Assembly (NCBI RefSeq): GCF_012275445.1
Contig: NZ_JAAZQK010000002.1
Span: forward strand, 372,001-436,000
Direction: 5' to 3'
Length of the DNA: 64,000 nt
Origin: Rhizobacter sp. SG703
Lineage (GTDB): Bacteria > Pseudomonadota > Gammaproteobacteria > Burkholderiales > Burkholderiaceae_C
The notes below the pieces were generated by a model. The model was given only the letters and a program-made list of their open reading frames with translations. It was not told the origin of the DNA and did no database searches. Shown in pieces: positions 9,779 to 18,350 of the stretch. Positions within the stretch are counted from its first letter, which is position 1, and the number at the start of each line of letters is the position of its first letter. The position numbers were made by a program, and so were the translations under genes.

Positions 9779-10540
9779 TCAGGCGGCCGCAGCCTGCGTC
9801 TTCAGCTGCGTCTTGCGGTCGCTCAGGCGCTGCAGGCAGCTCAGCGACCCGAGGTGGGCGTAGATCAGCGCGAGCATGCCGTTGCGGTACAGCTCGAGCA
9901 CCGCGGCATCGGGCAACGCGCGCAGCTTGTCTTCGTCGACCACCTGGAAGCCGTCGACCGAGAACGACTCGCCGTCGTTCAGCGTTCCTTCGGCGCGCAT
10001 GCCCTTCAGCAGGTCGAGCTCGCGCAGGCGCTGGCAGAACAGCGGCGTGCGCTGCGCTTCCTGGTCGTACAGCTCGAGCAGCTTCATCGCGTTGGTCAGT
10101 GTCTCGGTCGGCTCGCCGGCGGCGGTGAGCAGCGGCACGCCCTCGGGGCCGTCGACCAGCCCGGCGTAGCTTTCATCGACGACCACCGACAGCCCCTCGC
10201 CGGTGCCGTCGTCGCGCGCGGCCCGCGTCAGGCCCAGCGGGTAGCAGCGCAGCGCGGCCGGCACGTAGCGGCCGAACCACTGGCTGCCTTCGACGAACAG
10301 GTTCTCGCCGGCCGACAGCCCGAGCAGCACGACCGGGTTCAGCTGCGGGCTGCCGTCTTCGTTGGTGCCGCTGTTGACGAACAGGATCGGGTATTCCTTG
10401 CCGGCCTCGACGAACTCGCCGAAGGTGCAGAACAGCGCGTTCATGTCGGCGGCCACCGACACGTCCAGCGGCAGCAGGTGCTTGCCGGCATGGCGCGTGC
10501 GGTCGAGCAGCGCGGGCTTCTTGTAGAGGGCAGTGATCAT
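9779..10540 (-). CDS. SapC-family protein
   Basis: The 253-residue protein is recognisable as a SapC-type protein: it opens with xYKKPxxLDRxRHxxxxL and contains the FxxxxxEYPILFV and LPLGL-like blocks conserved in that family. It has no signal peptide and no membrane segment. SapC was named from the Campylobacter S-layer region, but its biochemical role is not settled. Here its ATG overlaps the stop of the CorC-like gene (ATGA) and it ends 13 bases before pcaB, so it is co-transcribed with both. A link to aromatic degradation is not established and may be accidental. Confidence 0.8.
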   Translation of the reverse strand: MITALYKKPALLDRTRHAGKHLLPLDVSVAADMNALFCTFGEFVEAGKEYPILFVNSGTNEDGSPQLNPVVLLGLSAGENLFVEGSQWFGRYVPAALRCYPLGLTRAARDDGTGEGLSVVVDESYAGLVDGPEGVPLLTAAGEPTETLTNAMKLLELYDQEAQRTPLFCQRLRELDLLKGMRAEGTLNDGESFSVDGFQVVDEDKLRALPDAAVLELYRNGMLALIYAHLGSLSCLQRLSDRKTQLKTQAAAA

Positions 10541-11838
10541 TGAACTTCAGCTCCAGGAGGCAAGGCGGTGGCCATCACCTTGTCGACGCGCTTGCCGTCC
10601 AGGTCGACCACCTCGAAACGCCAGCCTTCCCAATCCACCGTGTCGGCGGTCTTGGGCAGCCGGCCCAACAACAACATGATCATGCCGGCCAGCGTGTTGT
10701 AGCGGCCGCGGTCTTCCTCGGGCAGTTCCTTCAGCGCCAGCCGGTCCTTCAATTCGGGCACCGGGATCAGGCCGTCGAACAGCCAGCTCTCGTCGGCGCG
10801 CTGCACTGCCCAGGCCTCGCCGTCGGCCGGCGTCGTGAACTCGCCGGTGATCGCCTCCAGCACGTCGCGCACCGTGATGACGCCCTGCACCTCGCCGTAT
10901 TCGTCGACCACGAAGACGAGCTGGGCCGACGACGCGCGGAACTGCTCCAGCAGTTCCATGCCCGACAGCGTCTCCGGCACGAACACCGGCGCCTGCAGCC
11001 CTTCGGTCAGCGCCAGCGGCCGGCCCTGCAGCATCTGCTGCAGCAGCGTCTGCGCGGAGATCACGCCGACCACGTCGCTCAGGCTGCCGCGGCACACCGG
11101 GTAGCGCGAGTGCTCCTGGTCGCCCACCACCTTCAGCACGTCGTCCAGGTCGGCCGCGGCGTCGAGCCAGGTGATCTCGGTGCGCGGAATCATCATCGAG
11201 CCGACCTGCCGGTCGTCGAGGCGGAACACGTTGCGCACCATCTGGTGCTCCTGCGCCTCGATCACGCCGGCGTCCAGGCCTTCTTCGAGGCTGGCGGCGA
11301 TCTCTTCCTCGGTCACCGAACGGCTCGGGCCGCCGCGGATGCCCAGCAGGCGCAGCGTGCCTTCCGTGCAGAACGACAGCAGCTTGACGAACGGGCGCGC
11401 CGCCATCGACAGCCATTCCATCGGCTGCGCGACCAGCCGGGCCACGTTCTCGGGATACATCTGCCCGAGCCGCTTCGGCACCAGCTCGCCGAAGATGATC
11501 GTCACGAAGGTGATGCACATCACCACCAGGGCGGTGGCGGTGATGCCGGAGGCCTTCTCGCGGATGTCGAACGTCAGATGGATCCACGCGGCGAGCGGTT
11601 CGGAGAACGCCGCCTCGCCGACGATGCCGTTGAGCACGCCGATCGACGTGATGCCGATCTGCACGGTGGACAGGAACTTGGTGGGGTTTTCGTGCAGGTC
11701 CATCGCGGCGCGGGCGCCGTCGTCGCCGGTTTCCACCATGACTTGCAGGCGAGCCTTGCGGCTGGCGGTGAGCGCCATTTCCGACATGGCGAACAGACCG
11801 TTGAGGATGATCAGGAAAACGAGGAGCGCTATGTCCAT
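10537..11838 (-). CDS. CNNM/CBS-domain membrane protein (hemolysin/CorC-like family)
   Basis: The 433-residue protein has an N-terminal CNNM (DUF21) membrane domain with three or four helices (LLVFLIILNGLFAMSEMAL onwards, to about residue 190). A pair of CBS domains follows (about 205-330), then a C-terminal CorC_HlyC domain with the phrase VVDEYGEVQGVITVRDVLEAITGE. The family is associated with magnesium/cobalt efflux, and the old name hemolysin is misleading. The start at 11838 is taken because the hydrophobic segment begins there, although no strong ribosome-binding site precedes it. It heads the run to sapC, pcaB and pcaCD. Confidence 0.85.
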   Translation of the reverse strand: MDIALLVFLIILNGLFAMSEMALTASRKARLQVMVETGDDGARAAMDLHENPTKFLSTVQIGITSIGVLNGIVGEAAFSEPLAAWIHLTFDIREKASGITATALVVMCITFVTIIFGELVPKRLGQMYPENVARLVAQPMEWLSMAARPFVKLLSFCTEGTLRLLGIRGGPSRSVTEEEIAASLEEGLDAGVIEAQEHQMVRNVFRLDDRQVGSMMIPRTEITWLDAAADLDDVLKVVGDQEHSRYPVCRGSLSDVVGVISAQTLLQQMLQGRPLALTEGLQAPVFVPETLSGMELLEQFRASSAQLVFVVDEYGEVQGVITVRDVLEAITGEFTTPADGEAWAVQRADESWLFDGLIPVPELKDRLALKELPEEDRGRYNTLAGMIMLLLGRLPKTADTVDWEGWRFEVVDLDGKRVDKVMATALPPGAEVQ

Positions 11839-11960
11839 GGAAGCACGCTGCCGGGGCCCGGCCCGGAACGCGCAAAACGACGAAGGCCGCAAGGGTAGCA
11901 GATGGCGCCGGCCGCGGCGTGACGGGGGTGCCGGGCCCGGTGCCGGGCAGAATCGGCGCG

Positions 11961-12788
11961 ATGAACTACCTGATCGGTGACCTGCAGGGCTGCTGCGACC
12001 CGCTGGAGCGGCTGCTCGAGAAGATCGGCTTTTCCGCATCGCGCGACCACGCCTGGCTGCTGGGCGACCTGGTGAACCGCGGACCGGCCTCGCTGCGCAC
12101 GCTGCGGCGGCTGCAGCAGCTGGGCTCGTCGGCGACCTGCCTGCTGGGCAACCACGACCTGCACCTGCTGGCGGTGGCGCATGGCGTGCGGCCGCCGGGG
12201 CGGCGCGACACGCTGGGCGAGATCCTGGCGGCGCCGGACCGCGCGGCGCTGGTCGACTGGCTGCGCCGGCAGCGCATGGCGGTGCACGCGCACGGCTGGC
12301 TGATGGTGCATGCCGGCGTGGCACCGCAGTGGGACCTGGCGACCACGCTGGCGCTGGCCGGCGAGGTGGAGCAGCGGCTGCGCGGCGACGACCTGGTGGG
12401 CTTCCTGCAGGTGATGTACGGCAACGAGCCTTCGCGTTGGGATCCCGCGCTGCGGGGCGCCGACCGGCTGCGTTTCGCGGTCAACGTGCTGACGCGCATC
12501 CGCTTCGTGACCGCCGACGGCACGCTCGACATGTCGAGCAACGAGGGCGCCGATGCCGCGCCGCCGGGGCGGTTCGCCTGGTTCGACGCACCGCAGCGCC
12601 GCACCGCCGGCGTGCCGACCGCGTTCGGTCACTGGTCGACGCTCGGGCTGACGGTCCGGCCCGACCTGATGGCGCTGGACACCGGCTGCGTGTGGGGCGG
12701 GCGGCTGACCGCGGTGCGGCTGGGTGACGGGAGCGCACCGCTCGAGGTGGTCCAGGTGGACTGCGAGCAGGCGCAACAGCCGGGCTGA
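11961..12788 (+). CDS. apaH: Symmetrical bis(5'-nucleosyl)-tetraphosphatase
   Basis: This 275-residue enzyme hydrolyses Ap4A to two ADP and belongs to the calcineurin-like phosphoesterases. The metal-binding motifs appear in order: GDLQGC (residues 5-10), GDLVNRGP and LGNHDLH. The start is the ATG at 11961, where the family's conserved N-terminus MNYLIGDLQGC begins. An in-frame start 42 bases upstream would add a Gly/Pro-rich leader not seen in the family. A -10-like CAGAAT lies about eight bases before the ATG, so the mRNA may be leaderless. The gene is divergent from the CorC-like gene. Confidence 0.94.
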   Translation: MNYLIGDLQGCCDPLERLLEKIGFSASRDHAWLLGDLVNRGPASLRTLRRLQQLGSSATCLLGNHDLHLLAVAHGVRPPGRRDTLGEILAAPDRAALVDWLRRQRMAVHAHGWLMVHAGVAPQWDLATTLALAGEVEQRLRGDDLVGFLQVMYGNEPSRWDPALRGADRLRFAVNVLTRIRFVTADGTLDMSSNEGADAAPPGRFAWFDAPQRRTAGVPTAFGHWSTLGLTVRPDLMALDTGCVWGGRLTAVRLGDGSAPLEVVQVDCEQAQQPG

Positions 12789-12822
12789 CGCACGGGGCGG
12801 GACTACAATCCCGGCCTCTCCA

Positions 12823-12910
<88 letters not shown>

Positions 12911-12929
12911 CCTTGCCAAAGGGGCTGCC

Positions 12930-13172
12930 ATGGAAATCAGAGTTCTGACTGCTCGCGTGCCGTTGCCGCTTGCCGAAAAAGTCGACCAGCTGGCCGAGCG
13001 ACTCGAGCGCTCGCAAGAGTGGGTCATGAAGCAGGCGCTGACTGCCTGGGTCGACCAGGAAGAGGAGCGACACCGCTTGACGCTCGAAGGCCTCGCGGAC
13101 GTGGATGCCGGACGGGTCGTCGGGCATCAGGAGGTCCTGGCACAGTGGTGCACGAGCCCGTTCGCAAGCTAG
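12930..13172 (+). CDS. Ribbon-helix-helix (CopG/ParD-like) DNA-binding protein, orphan
   Basis: The 80-residue product starts with a beta-strand segment (MEIRVLTARVP) followed by two amphipathic helices (LAEKVDQLAERLERSQEWVMKQAL), the layout of antitoxin-type ribbon-helix-helix repressors. A good ribosome-binding site (AAAGGGG) lies ten bases before the ATG. Such proteins usually act with a ParE/RelE toxin encoded just downstream, but no toxin-like ORF follows: the next gene is convergent and unrelated. It begins 20 bases after a tRNA-Ser 3' end, a common integration site. It may be a relic of a toxin-antitoxin module or a solitary regulator. Confidence 0.7.
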   Translation: MEIRVLTARVPLPLAEKVDQLAERLERSQEWVMKQALTAWVDQEEERHRLTLEGLADVDAGRVVGHQEVLAQWCTSPFAS

Positions 13173-13275
13173 CGGCCATCTCTCGAAGCATGGCCCCCGT
13201 TTCCGAGCACGGGCGCAGGCCGGAAACAGAGGCTCACGCCTTCCGCCCTGCACGCGCATCGAACGACGCCTCGCC

Positions 13276-13704
13276 TCAAGCGACGCCGATGCTGCCGTCC
13301 TCATCGTCCGCCCGCAGCCACCCGATCGCCAGCGCGATCAGCACGCCGCCGATCGCCCAGGCGATCCACCGCCAGTGGCGCGTCGCCTCCACAACCTCCT
13401 CGTCGCGCGCCACGCGCACGCATTGGCGGAACAGCCGCGTCGATTGCACGCGGATCGCGTCGCCGTCCTTCAGCCGCTGGTAGGCTGCGTACCCCACGGA
13501 GCAGCTCGCCACCTCGCCGCCCACCAGGTGCAGCGTGTAGCTGGTGTCGCCCGAGCGGTTGTCGCGGCGCGCGGATTCGCCGTCGTTGACATGGCTGGTG
13601 TGCTGGTCGACGCGGACGGTTTCGTCGCGCAGCGGCATCGCGGTCTCGCCGAGCAACGCGACACCGGCGATCATGAACAGGCAGCGGATCAGGAACTTGA
13701 ACAT
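13276..13704 (-). CDS. Hypothetical membrane protein with two terminal TM segments
   Basis: The 142-residue protein has one hydrophobic segment at the N-terminus (residues 3-22, FKFLIRCLFMIAGVALLGE) and another near the C-terminus (about 112-130, WIAWAIGGVLIALAIGWL). Between them is a roughly 85-residue soluble part likely to face the periplasm. It contains HTSHVNDGESARRDN and a Cys at about position 70 and another at about 94. No family is recognised. It starts ten bases after the stop of the NTF2-like gene, so the two are probably co-transcribed. The ribosome-binding site is weak. Confidence 0.6.
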   Translation of the reverse strand: MFKFLIRCLFMIAGVALLGETAMPLRDETVRVDQHTSHVNDGESARRDNRSGDTSYTLHLVGGEVASCSVGYAAYQRLKDGDAIRVQSTRLFRQCVRVARDEEVVEATRHWRWIAWAIGGVLIALAIGWLRADDEDGSIGVA

Positions 13705-13714
13705 CGCAGGTTCG

Positions 13715-14110
13715 TCACCGCGGCGCCTCGATCGGCTCGACCAGGTGTGCCCGGTTCGCAGGCGCCGCGTACGGCTCGGGCCAGAACTCCACCAGCCGCG
13801 TGATCTGCCCGCCCTCCACCGTGAAGAAGCTGATCGCACGCGCCGACTGCACGCCATCGGTGACCGACACGTCCGACACCGCTTCGCCGGGCGAGCCCAC
13901 CAGCCGGTTGACCGTGAAGCGCCAGGGCCCATGGGCCGGGTACTCGCTGTTCATCCGCGCGAAGTTCTGGGCGCCGCGGATGCGCTCGTTCGACTGTGGC
14001 CACTCCAGCACGAAGCCGGGTGCGAGCACCTGCGCCACCGAGAAGAAATCGTTGGTCGCCATCAGGCGCCAGAACTCATGGACGGTGTCGACGGCGGAGC
14101 GATTCGGCAT
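13715..14110 (-). CDS. SnoaL/NTF2-like fold protein
   Basis: The 131-residue protein has the small NTF2-like layout: an N-terminal helix (VDTVHEFWRLMATNDFFSVAQVLAPGF), then strands ending in FFTVEGGQITRLVEFWPEPY. Members of this fold act as isomerases, dehydratases or small-ligand binders, and the role here is unknown. The start at 14110 gives the usual family length. An upstream in-frame TTG (14227) would add 39 residues of unlike composition and is rejected. No strong ribosome-binding site supports either choice. Confidence 0.65.
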   Translation of the reverse strand: MPNRSAVDTVHEFWRLMATNDFFSVAQVLAPGFVLEWPQSNERIRGAQNFARMNSEYPAHGPWRFTVNRLVGSPGEAVSDVSVTDGVQSARAISFFTVEGGQITRLVEFWPEPYAAPANRAHLVEPIEAPR

Positions 14111-14357
14111 GCCGGGATTGTGCCGGGCCGCAACCGTGCATTCCGATTCTTGTTCAGCCTTTTGGACCTCCATAGGCGTCGTCAAGGACACCGTGGTCGG
14201 CTCCGTTGTTTCTACTCTCTTCAGCAAGGCAATGGACGCATTGAATTCGTTCGCATCGAACGGTCAGGCGCCCAACTACGGCAACACGACACCCTGGGTG
14301 ACATGTACTGAATTGCCGCGAGCCGGGTGTGCAGTCCATGCCCGCCCGGTTCTTCAC

Positions 14358-14843
14358 ATGCCGCGCATCCCCGTCGACATCTCCGTTCGCTCATTCGTCG
14401 CCAACTGGCTCGTTTGCCTCGTTCCGACGTGGCTCGCCGGCTTCGTGGCGATCGCCTTGTTCGCCTATTCACCGTCCAATGCCATCCTCGACGGGCTGTC
14501 CTCGGGCAGGACGGTATCGGCGCTGCTCCTGCTCTGCGTCTGCGCGCCCCACGTGGAAACATGCTTGTTGCTGTACCCGACTCACCTGGCGTCGCAGGTC
14601 ATGCGCTCGCGGTGGCTCGTGCTCGTCGTCGGAGCCTCTCCGGTCATCCTGATTCACGCGTTTCCCGACATCCAACGCGCCGCGGTGGTCGCGTGGGCCT
14701 TTCTCTGGTCGACTCACTGCTATCTGGTGCTGACCGCTCAGCGCATCTCGATCAAGGCACGGTTCTGGTTCGTGTGCGGCTTGCACGCCGCACTCAATCT
14801 GAGCGCCGTGATCGGGGCCTCGCTGCTTTCGAACCTCCGATGA
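14358..14843 (+). CDS. Hypothetical multi-pass membrane protein
   Basis: The 161-residue product has about five hydrophobic segments, including WLVCLVPTWLAGFVAIALFA, VSALLLLCVCA and LVLVVGASPVILIHAF. The last helix contains HAALN, which resembles the HxxxN element of CPBP-type intramembrane proteins. The other CPBP motifs are not seen, so no assignment is made. The start is uncertain: an in-frame ATG at 14233 would add about 42 residues. G+C is lower than in the neighbours. The 247 bases upstream (14111-14357) show nothing else convincing. Confidence 0.5.
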   Translation: MPRIPVDISVRSFVANWLVCLVPTWLAGFVAIALFAYSPSNAILDGLSSGRTVSALLLLCVCAPHVETCLLLYPTHLASQVMRSRWLVLVVGASPVILIHAFPDIQRAAVVAWAFLWSTHCYLVLTAQRISIKARFWFVCGLHAALNLSAVIGASLLSNLR

Positions 14844-14922
14844 AGCCACGTGCGACATCAGACCTGTGACGCTGATGGAGAAGTTCTTGCCCGACAATCC
14901 CCCCGACGCCAGGAGCTCGCTC

Positions 14923-15519
14923 ATGAGCCCACGGACTGCATGCACCCTCGCCCTGCTGGCCGGCCTCGGGCTCGCATTGCCCGCCGCACCCGGCCTGGCC
15001 CAGCCGAAGGAAGAGACGCCAGGCGCATTGGCCGCCCATCAACGGGACGACCAGCGCGACGGGCAGCACGATTTCGACTTCGAGTTCGGCACGTGGAAGA
15101 CGCACCTGAAGCGACTGCTGCGTCCGCTCACCGGCTCCACGACCTGGGTCGAGTACGACGGGACGACGGTCGTCCGACCGGTGTGGGCCGGACGAGCCAA
15201 CCTGGTGGAACTGTCGGTCGACGGCCCGGCCGGCCACATCGAGGCGCTGAGCCTGCGCCTGTACGACCCGCAGTCGCGCCAGTGGAGCCTCAACTTCTCC
15301 GGCCTCGGCAGCGGCGCGATGAGCACGCCGGCCATCGGCCGCTTCGAGAACGGACGCGGCGAGTTCGTCAACGCGGAAACGCTGAACGGCCGGCCGATCC
15401 TCGTCCGCTTCGTCATCTCCGACATCACGCCGCGTTCGTGCCGCTTCGAACAGTCGTTCTCCGCCGATGGCGGCAAGACCTGGGAGCTGAACTGGGTCGC
15501 GGTGGACACGCGGACCTGA
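14923..15519 (+). CDS. Secreted DUF1579-like protein
   Basis: The 198-residue protein begins with a signal peptide (residues 1-25, ACTLALLAGLGLALPAAPGLAQ). An FDFEFGTWKTHLKR block follows; the 'DF..G.W' phrase is typical of DUF1579 and related beta-rich proteins that wrap around a small ligand. AGGAG lies seven bases before the ATG at 14923, which decides the start. The function is unknown. It converges on the ChvE-like gene with a 25-base gap. Confidence 0.65.
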   Translation: MSPRTACTLALLAGLGLALPAAPGLAQPKEETPGALAAHQRDDQRDGQHDFDFEFGTWKTHLKRLLRPLTGSTTWVEYDGTTVVRPVWAGRANLVELSVDGPAGHIEALSLRLYDPQSRQWSLNFSGLGSGAMSTPAIGRFENGRGEFVNAETLNGRPILVRFVISDITPRSCRFEQSFSADGGKTWELNWVAVDTRT

Positions 15520-15544
15520 GCGTCCGCGCAGGCCCGTCAGGCCA

Positions 15545-16609
15545 TCACAACTGCCCCGACTGGTAGAACCCGCTGTTCACCAGCACCTGCTGCCAGTTCT
15601 CCTTGTTGACGAACACCGGCTTCAGCAGGTACGACGGCACGACCTTCACGCCGTTGTTGTAGGTCTTGGTGTCGTTGATGGTCGGCGCCCTGCCGCTCAT
15701 GTACTCGTCGACCATCGAGGCCACGCGCACCGCCAGCTGCCGCGTGTCCTTGAACACCGTCGACGACTGCTCGCCGCGCTGGATCGAGCGCACCGAGTTC
15801 AGCTCGGCGTCCTGCCCGGTGACCACCGGCCACGGCTGCGCCGCGGTGCCGTAGCCGACGCCCTGCAGCGCCGTCAGCAGCTCGACGCTGGTGTTGTCGT
15901 TCGGCGAGAGGATCGCGTCGAGCCGGCGCTTCGCATACAGCGTCTTCAGCATCGCCTGCAAGCGTGCCTTCGCGATCGCACCGCTCCACTGCGGCGTCGC
16001 CACCTCGGCCATCGCGACCTTGCCGGAGCCGACCGTCAGCGCGCCCGAATCGATGTGCGGCTTCAGCACCGACATCGCGCCGTTGTAGAAGAAGTGCGAG
16101 TTGTTGTCGTCGGCCGCGCCGGCAAACAACTCGATCAGGCCCTTGCCGCCGTCGCGCAGCTTCAGCCGCGTCTCGATGTCGCGGCCCTGCAGCACGCCGA
16201 CCTCGAAGTTGTCGAAGGTGGCATACGCGTCCACGTTGCCGCTGTCGCGGATCAGCCGGTCGTAGGCGATGACCTTCACGCCCTTCTTCGCGGCCTTGTC
16301 CAGCACCGCGGTGAACGCGCTGCTGTCGCTCGCGCCGATCACCACCACCTTCGCGCCGCTGTCCATCATCTTCTGGACCTGCCCCGGCTGGTCTGCGGCG
16401 TTGTTGATCGCGTACTGCAGGTCCACCGTGTAGTTCAGGCGGTTCAGCGTGCGCATCATGCTGAGCCCGTCGTCGACCCATCGTCGCGACGAGAAGGTCG
16501 GCATCGACACGCCGATCAGGCCCTTGTCGGCCACGGCCGCGCGGGCCAGGCGGGAGGTGGCCAGCAAGGCCGGCGCAGACAGGGAAAGCAGGAGTCTTCT
16601 ACGGTTCAT
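15545..16609 (-). CDS. Periplasmic sugar-binding protein, ChvE/XylF-like, without transporter genes
   Basis: The 354-residue protein has an export signal (MNRRRLLLSLSAPALLATSRLARA) and a type I periplasmic binding fold. It contains VVVIGASDSSAF, IAYDRLI, ILSPNDNTS and VVTGQDAE, and ends with the NNGVKVVPSYLLKPVFV phrase typical of ChvE-type multiple-sugar binding proteins. These deliver xylose, arabinose, glucose or galactose to an ABC transporter or a sensor kinase. No permease or ATPase gene is adjacent on either side, so it either serves a remote transporter or signals. It is transcribed alone. Confidence 0.8.
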   Translation of the reverse strand: MNRRRLLLSLSAPALLATSRLARAAVADKGLIGVSMPTFSSRRWVDDGLSMMRTLNRLNYTVDLQYAINNAADQPGQVQKMMDSGAKVVVIGASDSSAFTAVLDKAAKKGVKVIAYDRLIRDSGNVDAYATFDNFEVGVLQGRDIETRLKLRDGGKGLIELFAGAADDNNSHFFYNGAMSVLKPHIDSGALTVGSGKVAMAEVATPQWSGAIAKARLQAMLKTLYAKRRLDAILSPNDNTSVELLTALQGVGYGTAAQPWPVVTGQDAELNSVRSIQRGEQSSTVFKDTRQLAVRVASMVDEYMSGRAPTINDTKTYNNGVKVVPSYLLKPVFVNKENWQQVLVNSGFYQSGQL

Positions 16610-16775
16610 GGCTTGTCTCGGTGGCTCCAGTCGAGGTGCTGGATGACCGGCAAGTTAAGGTCGTACCGCCGTGTAACCGATCGATGCAAACCCTGAGAGG
16701 GCGCGGCGTTGTGCAACGGATCGCACGCGAGCGACGTTGGTCCGCGCTGTACTACGCAGCGCTACACCGAGCGAC

Positions 16776-17360
16776 TCAGAAGTAGTGCGTGAACATCAGC
16801 CCGACATGGTCGCCCTTGATCTTCGGCGCACCATCGCTCGCGGGCGTGAAGTTCTCCTTCACGAAGCGCAGCTTCACCGCCGAGTGCGGATTGATCAGGA
16901 ACTCGCCCTCCAGCACACGGCCGGTGGCGTGCCTGTAGTTCTGGTCCAACGCGCTCGCATCGCCGCTGCCGTGCAGCTTCGCACCGAACACGAATTGCGC
17001 GCCCGCGCCGAAGCGCAGGTTGTTCGTCACCGCAAACAGTCCCATCAGCTCGAGCGGAAAGCGCTGGAAGCGCAGCGTGCCGCCGGCCGCCTTGCGGCGG
17101 TCGAGCTGCAGGCCCAGGTTCACCTGCAGCGCGAGCGGCTCGGCCACCCAGTATTCGGCACCGGCGAACAGCTGCAGGCCGCGGCCGGCGTCCATCTCGG
17201 CGCCCGAACCGGCCACCAGGTTGTCGCCACCGGAGGTGACACCGCCACCCAGCGAGAACTTCAGCGGCCCGCCGCCATCGGCCGCGTGGGCCGCAGGGGC
17301 CGCAGCCAGCGTCAGGGCCATGGCCAGCGCGGCGGCGGCTGCCAATCGGAATTCGGTCAT
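16776..17360 (-). CDS. Outer-membrane beta-barrel protein
   Basis: The 194-residue product has a signal peptide (residues 1-27, ending AAPAAHAAD). Alternating hydrophobic/polar strands rich in Gly and aromatic residues follow, and it finishes with GDHVGLMFTHYF, a C-terminal Phe typical of BAM-inserted barrels. About eight strands can be counted, consistent with a small OmpW/OmpA-sized barrel. No substrate is evident. An inverted repeat at 16744-16762 (GCGCTG/CAGCGC) lies just downstream but has no T tract. Confidence 0.65.
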   Translation of the reverse strand: MTEFRLAAAAALAMALTLAAAPAAHAADGGGPLKFSLGGGVTSGGDNLVAGSGAEMDAGRGLQLFAGAEYWVAEPLALQVNLGLQLDRRKAAGGTLRFQRFPLELMGLFAVTNNLRFGAGAQFVFGAKLHGSGDASALDQNYRHATGRVLEGEFLINPHSAVKLRFVKENFTPASDGAPKIKGDHVGLMFTHYF

Positions 17361-17403
17361 CGGAAGGTCCTGTGCAACTTCAAGAAAGAGGATCGACCCG
17401 CCT

Positions 17404-17979
17404 TCAGGCGTCGCGGCTCAGCCGCAGGTCCACCTCGCGGTCGACGAACGCCCATTCGGGCGAGGCCCGCAACGCCGCCACCAGCGCCTCGAAGGCCTCG
17501 GCATCGGCCGGCGCGTACTCGAACCAGGTCAGGAAATCGAAGGGCTGCGGCGTTTCCAGGTCGCGGCAATGGTGCAGGCGGCGTGCCACCGCCGGCAGGT
17601 AGTCCAGCCCGATCGCGATGTGGCGCGATTGCGCCTCGAAGATCGCGCGCCGCTCGTCCTGCGTCATCGCCCACCAGGCGGCGTTCTTGCGGATCGGGAT
17701 CAGCGCCGCACAGCGCGCCTCGGCGCGGCCGAGCGCCGGCTGCTTCGCGAGCAGCAGCTGCTTCTCCGGGCGCTCCACGTAGCGCTCGTTGCTGGTGATG
17801 CCGCGCAACTGCCACGCCGCGCCGGGCTCGCCGATCCCGGCGCCGCCTCCCGCTTCGGCAACCCGCAGCCGCGCCACGGCCGGCAGGCCGTCGCCGGTCA
17901 CCGCCCCGATGCGGTCGACACGCCACGGCCCGTCCGCGCCGCCGATGAAGTCGAACAGTCGCGCCGGCACCGCCGTCAC
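17404..17979 (-). CDS. Chlorite-dismutase-family haem protein
   Basis: The 191-residue protein carries the conserved core of the chlorite dismutase family: RYVERPEKQLLLAKQPALGR, AALIPIRKNAAWW, then SRHIAIGLDYLPAVARRLHHCRDL and FDFLTWFEYAP. The SRHIAIG histidine is the likely proximal haem ligand and one of the following arginines the distal residue. The short, N-terminally trimmed form is typical of the proteobacterial lineage II proteins; members decompose chlorite or have peroxidase-like roles. Nothing nearby indicates perchlorate respiration. The start is GTG at 17979, overlapping the upstream stop (GTGA). Confidence 0.82.
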   Translation of the reverse strand: MTAVPARLFDFIGGADGPWRVDRIGAVTGDGLPAVARLRVAEAGGGAGIGEPGAAWQLRGITSNERYVERPEKQLLLAKQPALGRAEARCAALIPIRKNAAWWAMTQDERRAIFEAQSRHIAIGLDYLPAVARRLHHCRDLETPQPFDFLTWFEYAPADAEAFEALVAALRASPEWAFVDREVDLRLSRDA

Positions 17980-18248
17980 GGCGTGTCCCTGACGAACACC
18001 ATCCCCATCGCGCCGACCGACAGCACGTGCCCGTCCACCGAGGTGTACGACGCGACGCCGAGCGAGTGGTAGCTCGACACCAGCGCGGCCAGCGAGCCAA
18101 GGCCCAGCGCCTTGGCCAGCACGTTGCGTTCGCCGATCGCGGCCCGCACGCGGTCGCGGTGGCGCTCGGCCGACGGGTTCAGCACGACGGCAAGCGCCAG
18201 CGTGGCGGCCACCAGGCCGAGGACGGTGAAAAAACGGCGTGACGTCAT
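17976..18248 (-). CDS. Small exported or membrane-anchored hypothetical protein
   Basis: The 90-residue protein has one N-terminal hydrophobic segment (FFTVLGLVAATLALAVVLN, residues 5-24), then a mostly soluble tail ending in VDGHVLSVGAMGMVFVRDTP. It is translationally coupled to the chlorite-dismutase-family gene by a four-base overlap. That suggests a shared function, for example an accessory protein for the haem enzyme, but this is inference. An in-frame TTG twelve bases upstream is the alternative start. No family is recognised with certainty. Confidence 0.6.
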   Translation of the reverse strand: MTSRRFFTVLGLVAATLALAVVLNPSAERHRDRVRAAIGERNVLAKALGLGSLAALVSSYHSLGVASYTSVDGHVLSVGAMGMVFVRDTP

Positions 18249-18300
18249 CGTGACAGGCAAGAGCGGAAAAATCGGGAAAGAAATTCAGCGTCGAATCGGC

Positions 18301-18324
18301 AAAAACGACCGGCGATTGTCGCCG
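18301..18324 (-). terminator. Probable intrinsic terminator after the DUF2726 gene
   Basis: On the minus strand CGGCGA-CAA-TCGCCG (18310-18324) is followed by GTCG and then five T residues (18301-18305). A second, stronger GC stem (GGCGGGC/GCCCGCC, 18330-18349) sits immediately after the stop codon of the DUF2726 gene. Together they look like a termination region. Confidence 0.5.
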
Positions 18325-18350
18325 CGACCGGCGGGCCCGTCAGCCCGCCA

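Noticed and set aside
7189-10128. A 979-codon open frame on the plus strand, opposite pcaCD, pcaB and sapC
   Set aside because: Low-complexity Arg/Gln/His sequence without domains, and antisense to genes with clear family signatures.
13199-13227. Inverted repeat GTTTCCG/CGGAAAC after the ribbon-helix-helix gene as a terminator
   Set aside because: Seven-base arms with a 15-base loop and no T tract; too weak to call.
15545-16609. A sugar ABC transporter operon around the ChvE-like gene
   Set aside because: Neighbours are an unrelated secreted protein and an outer-membrane barrel; no permease or ATPase is present.
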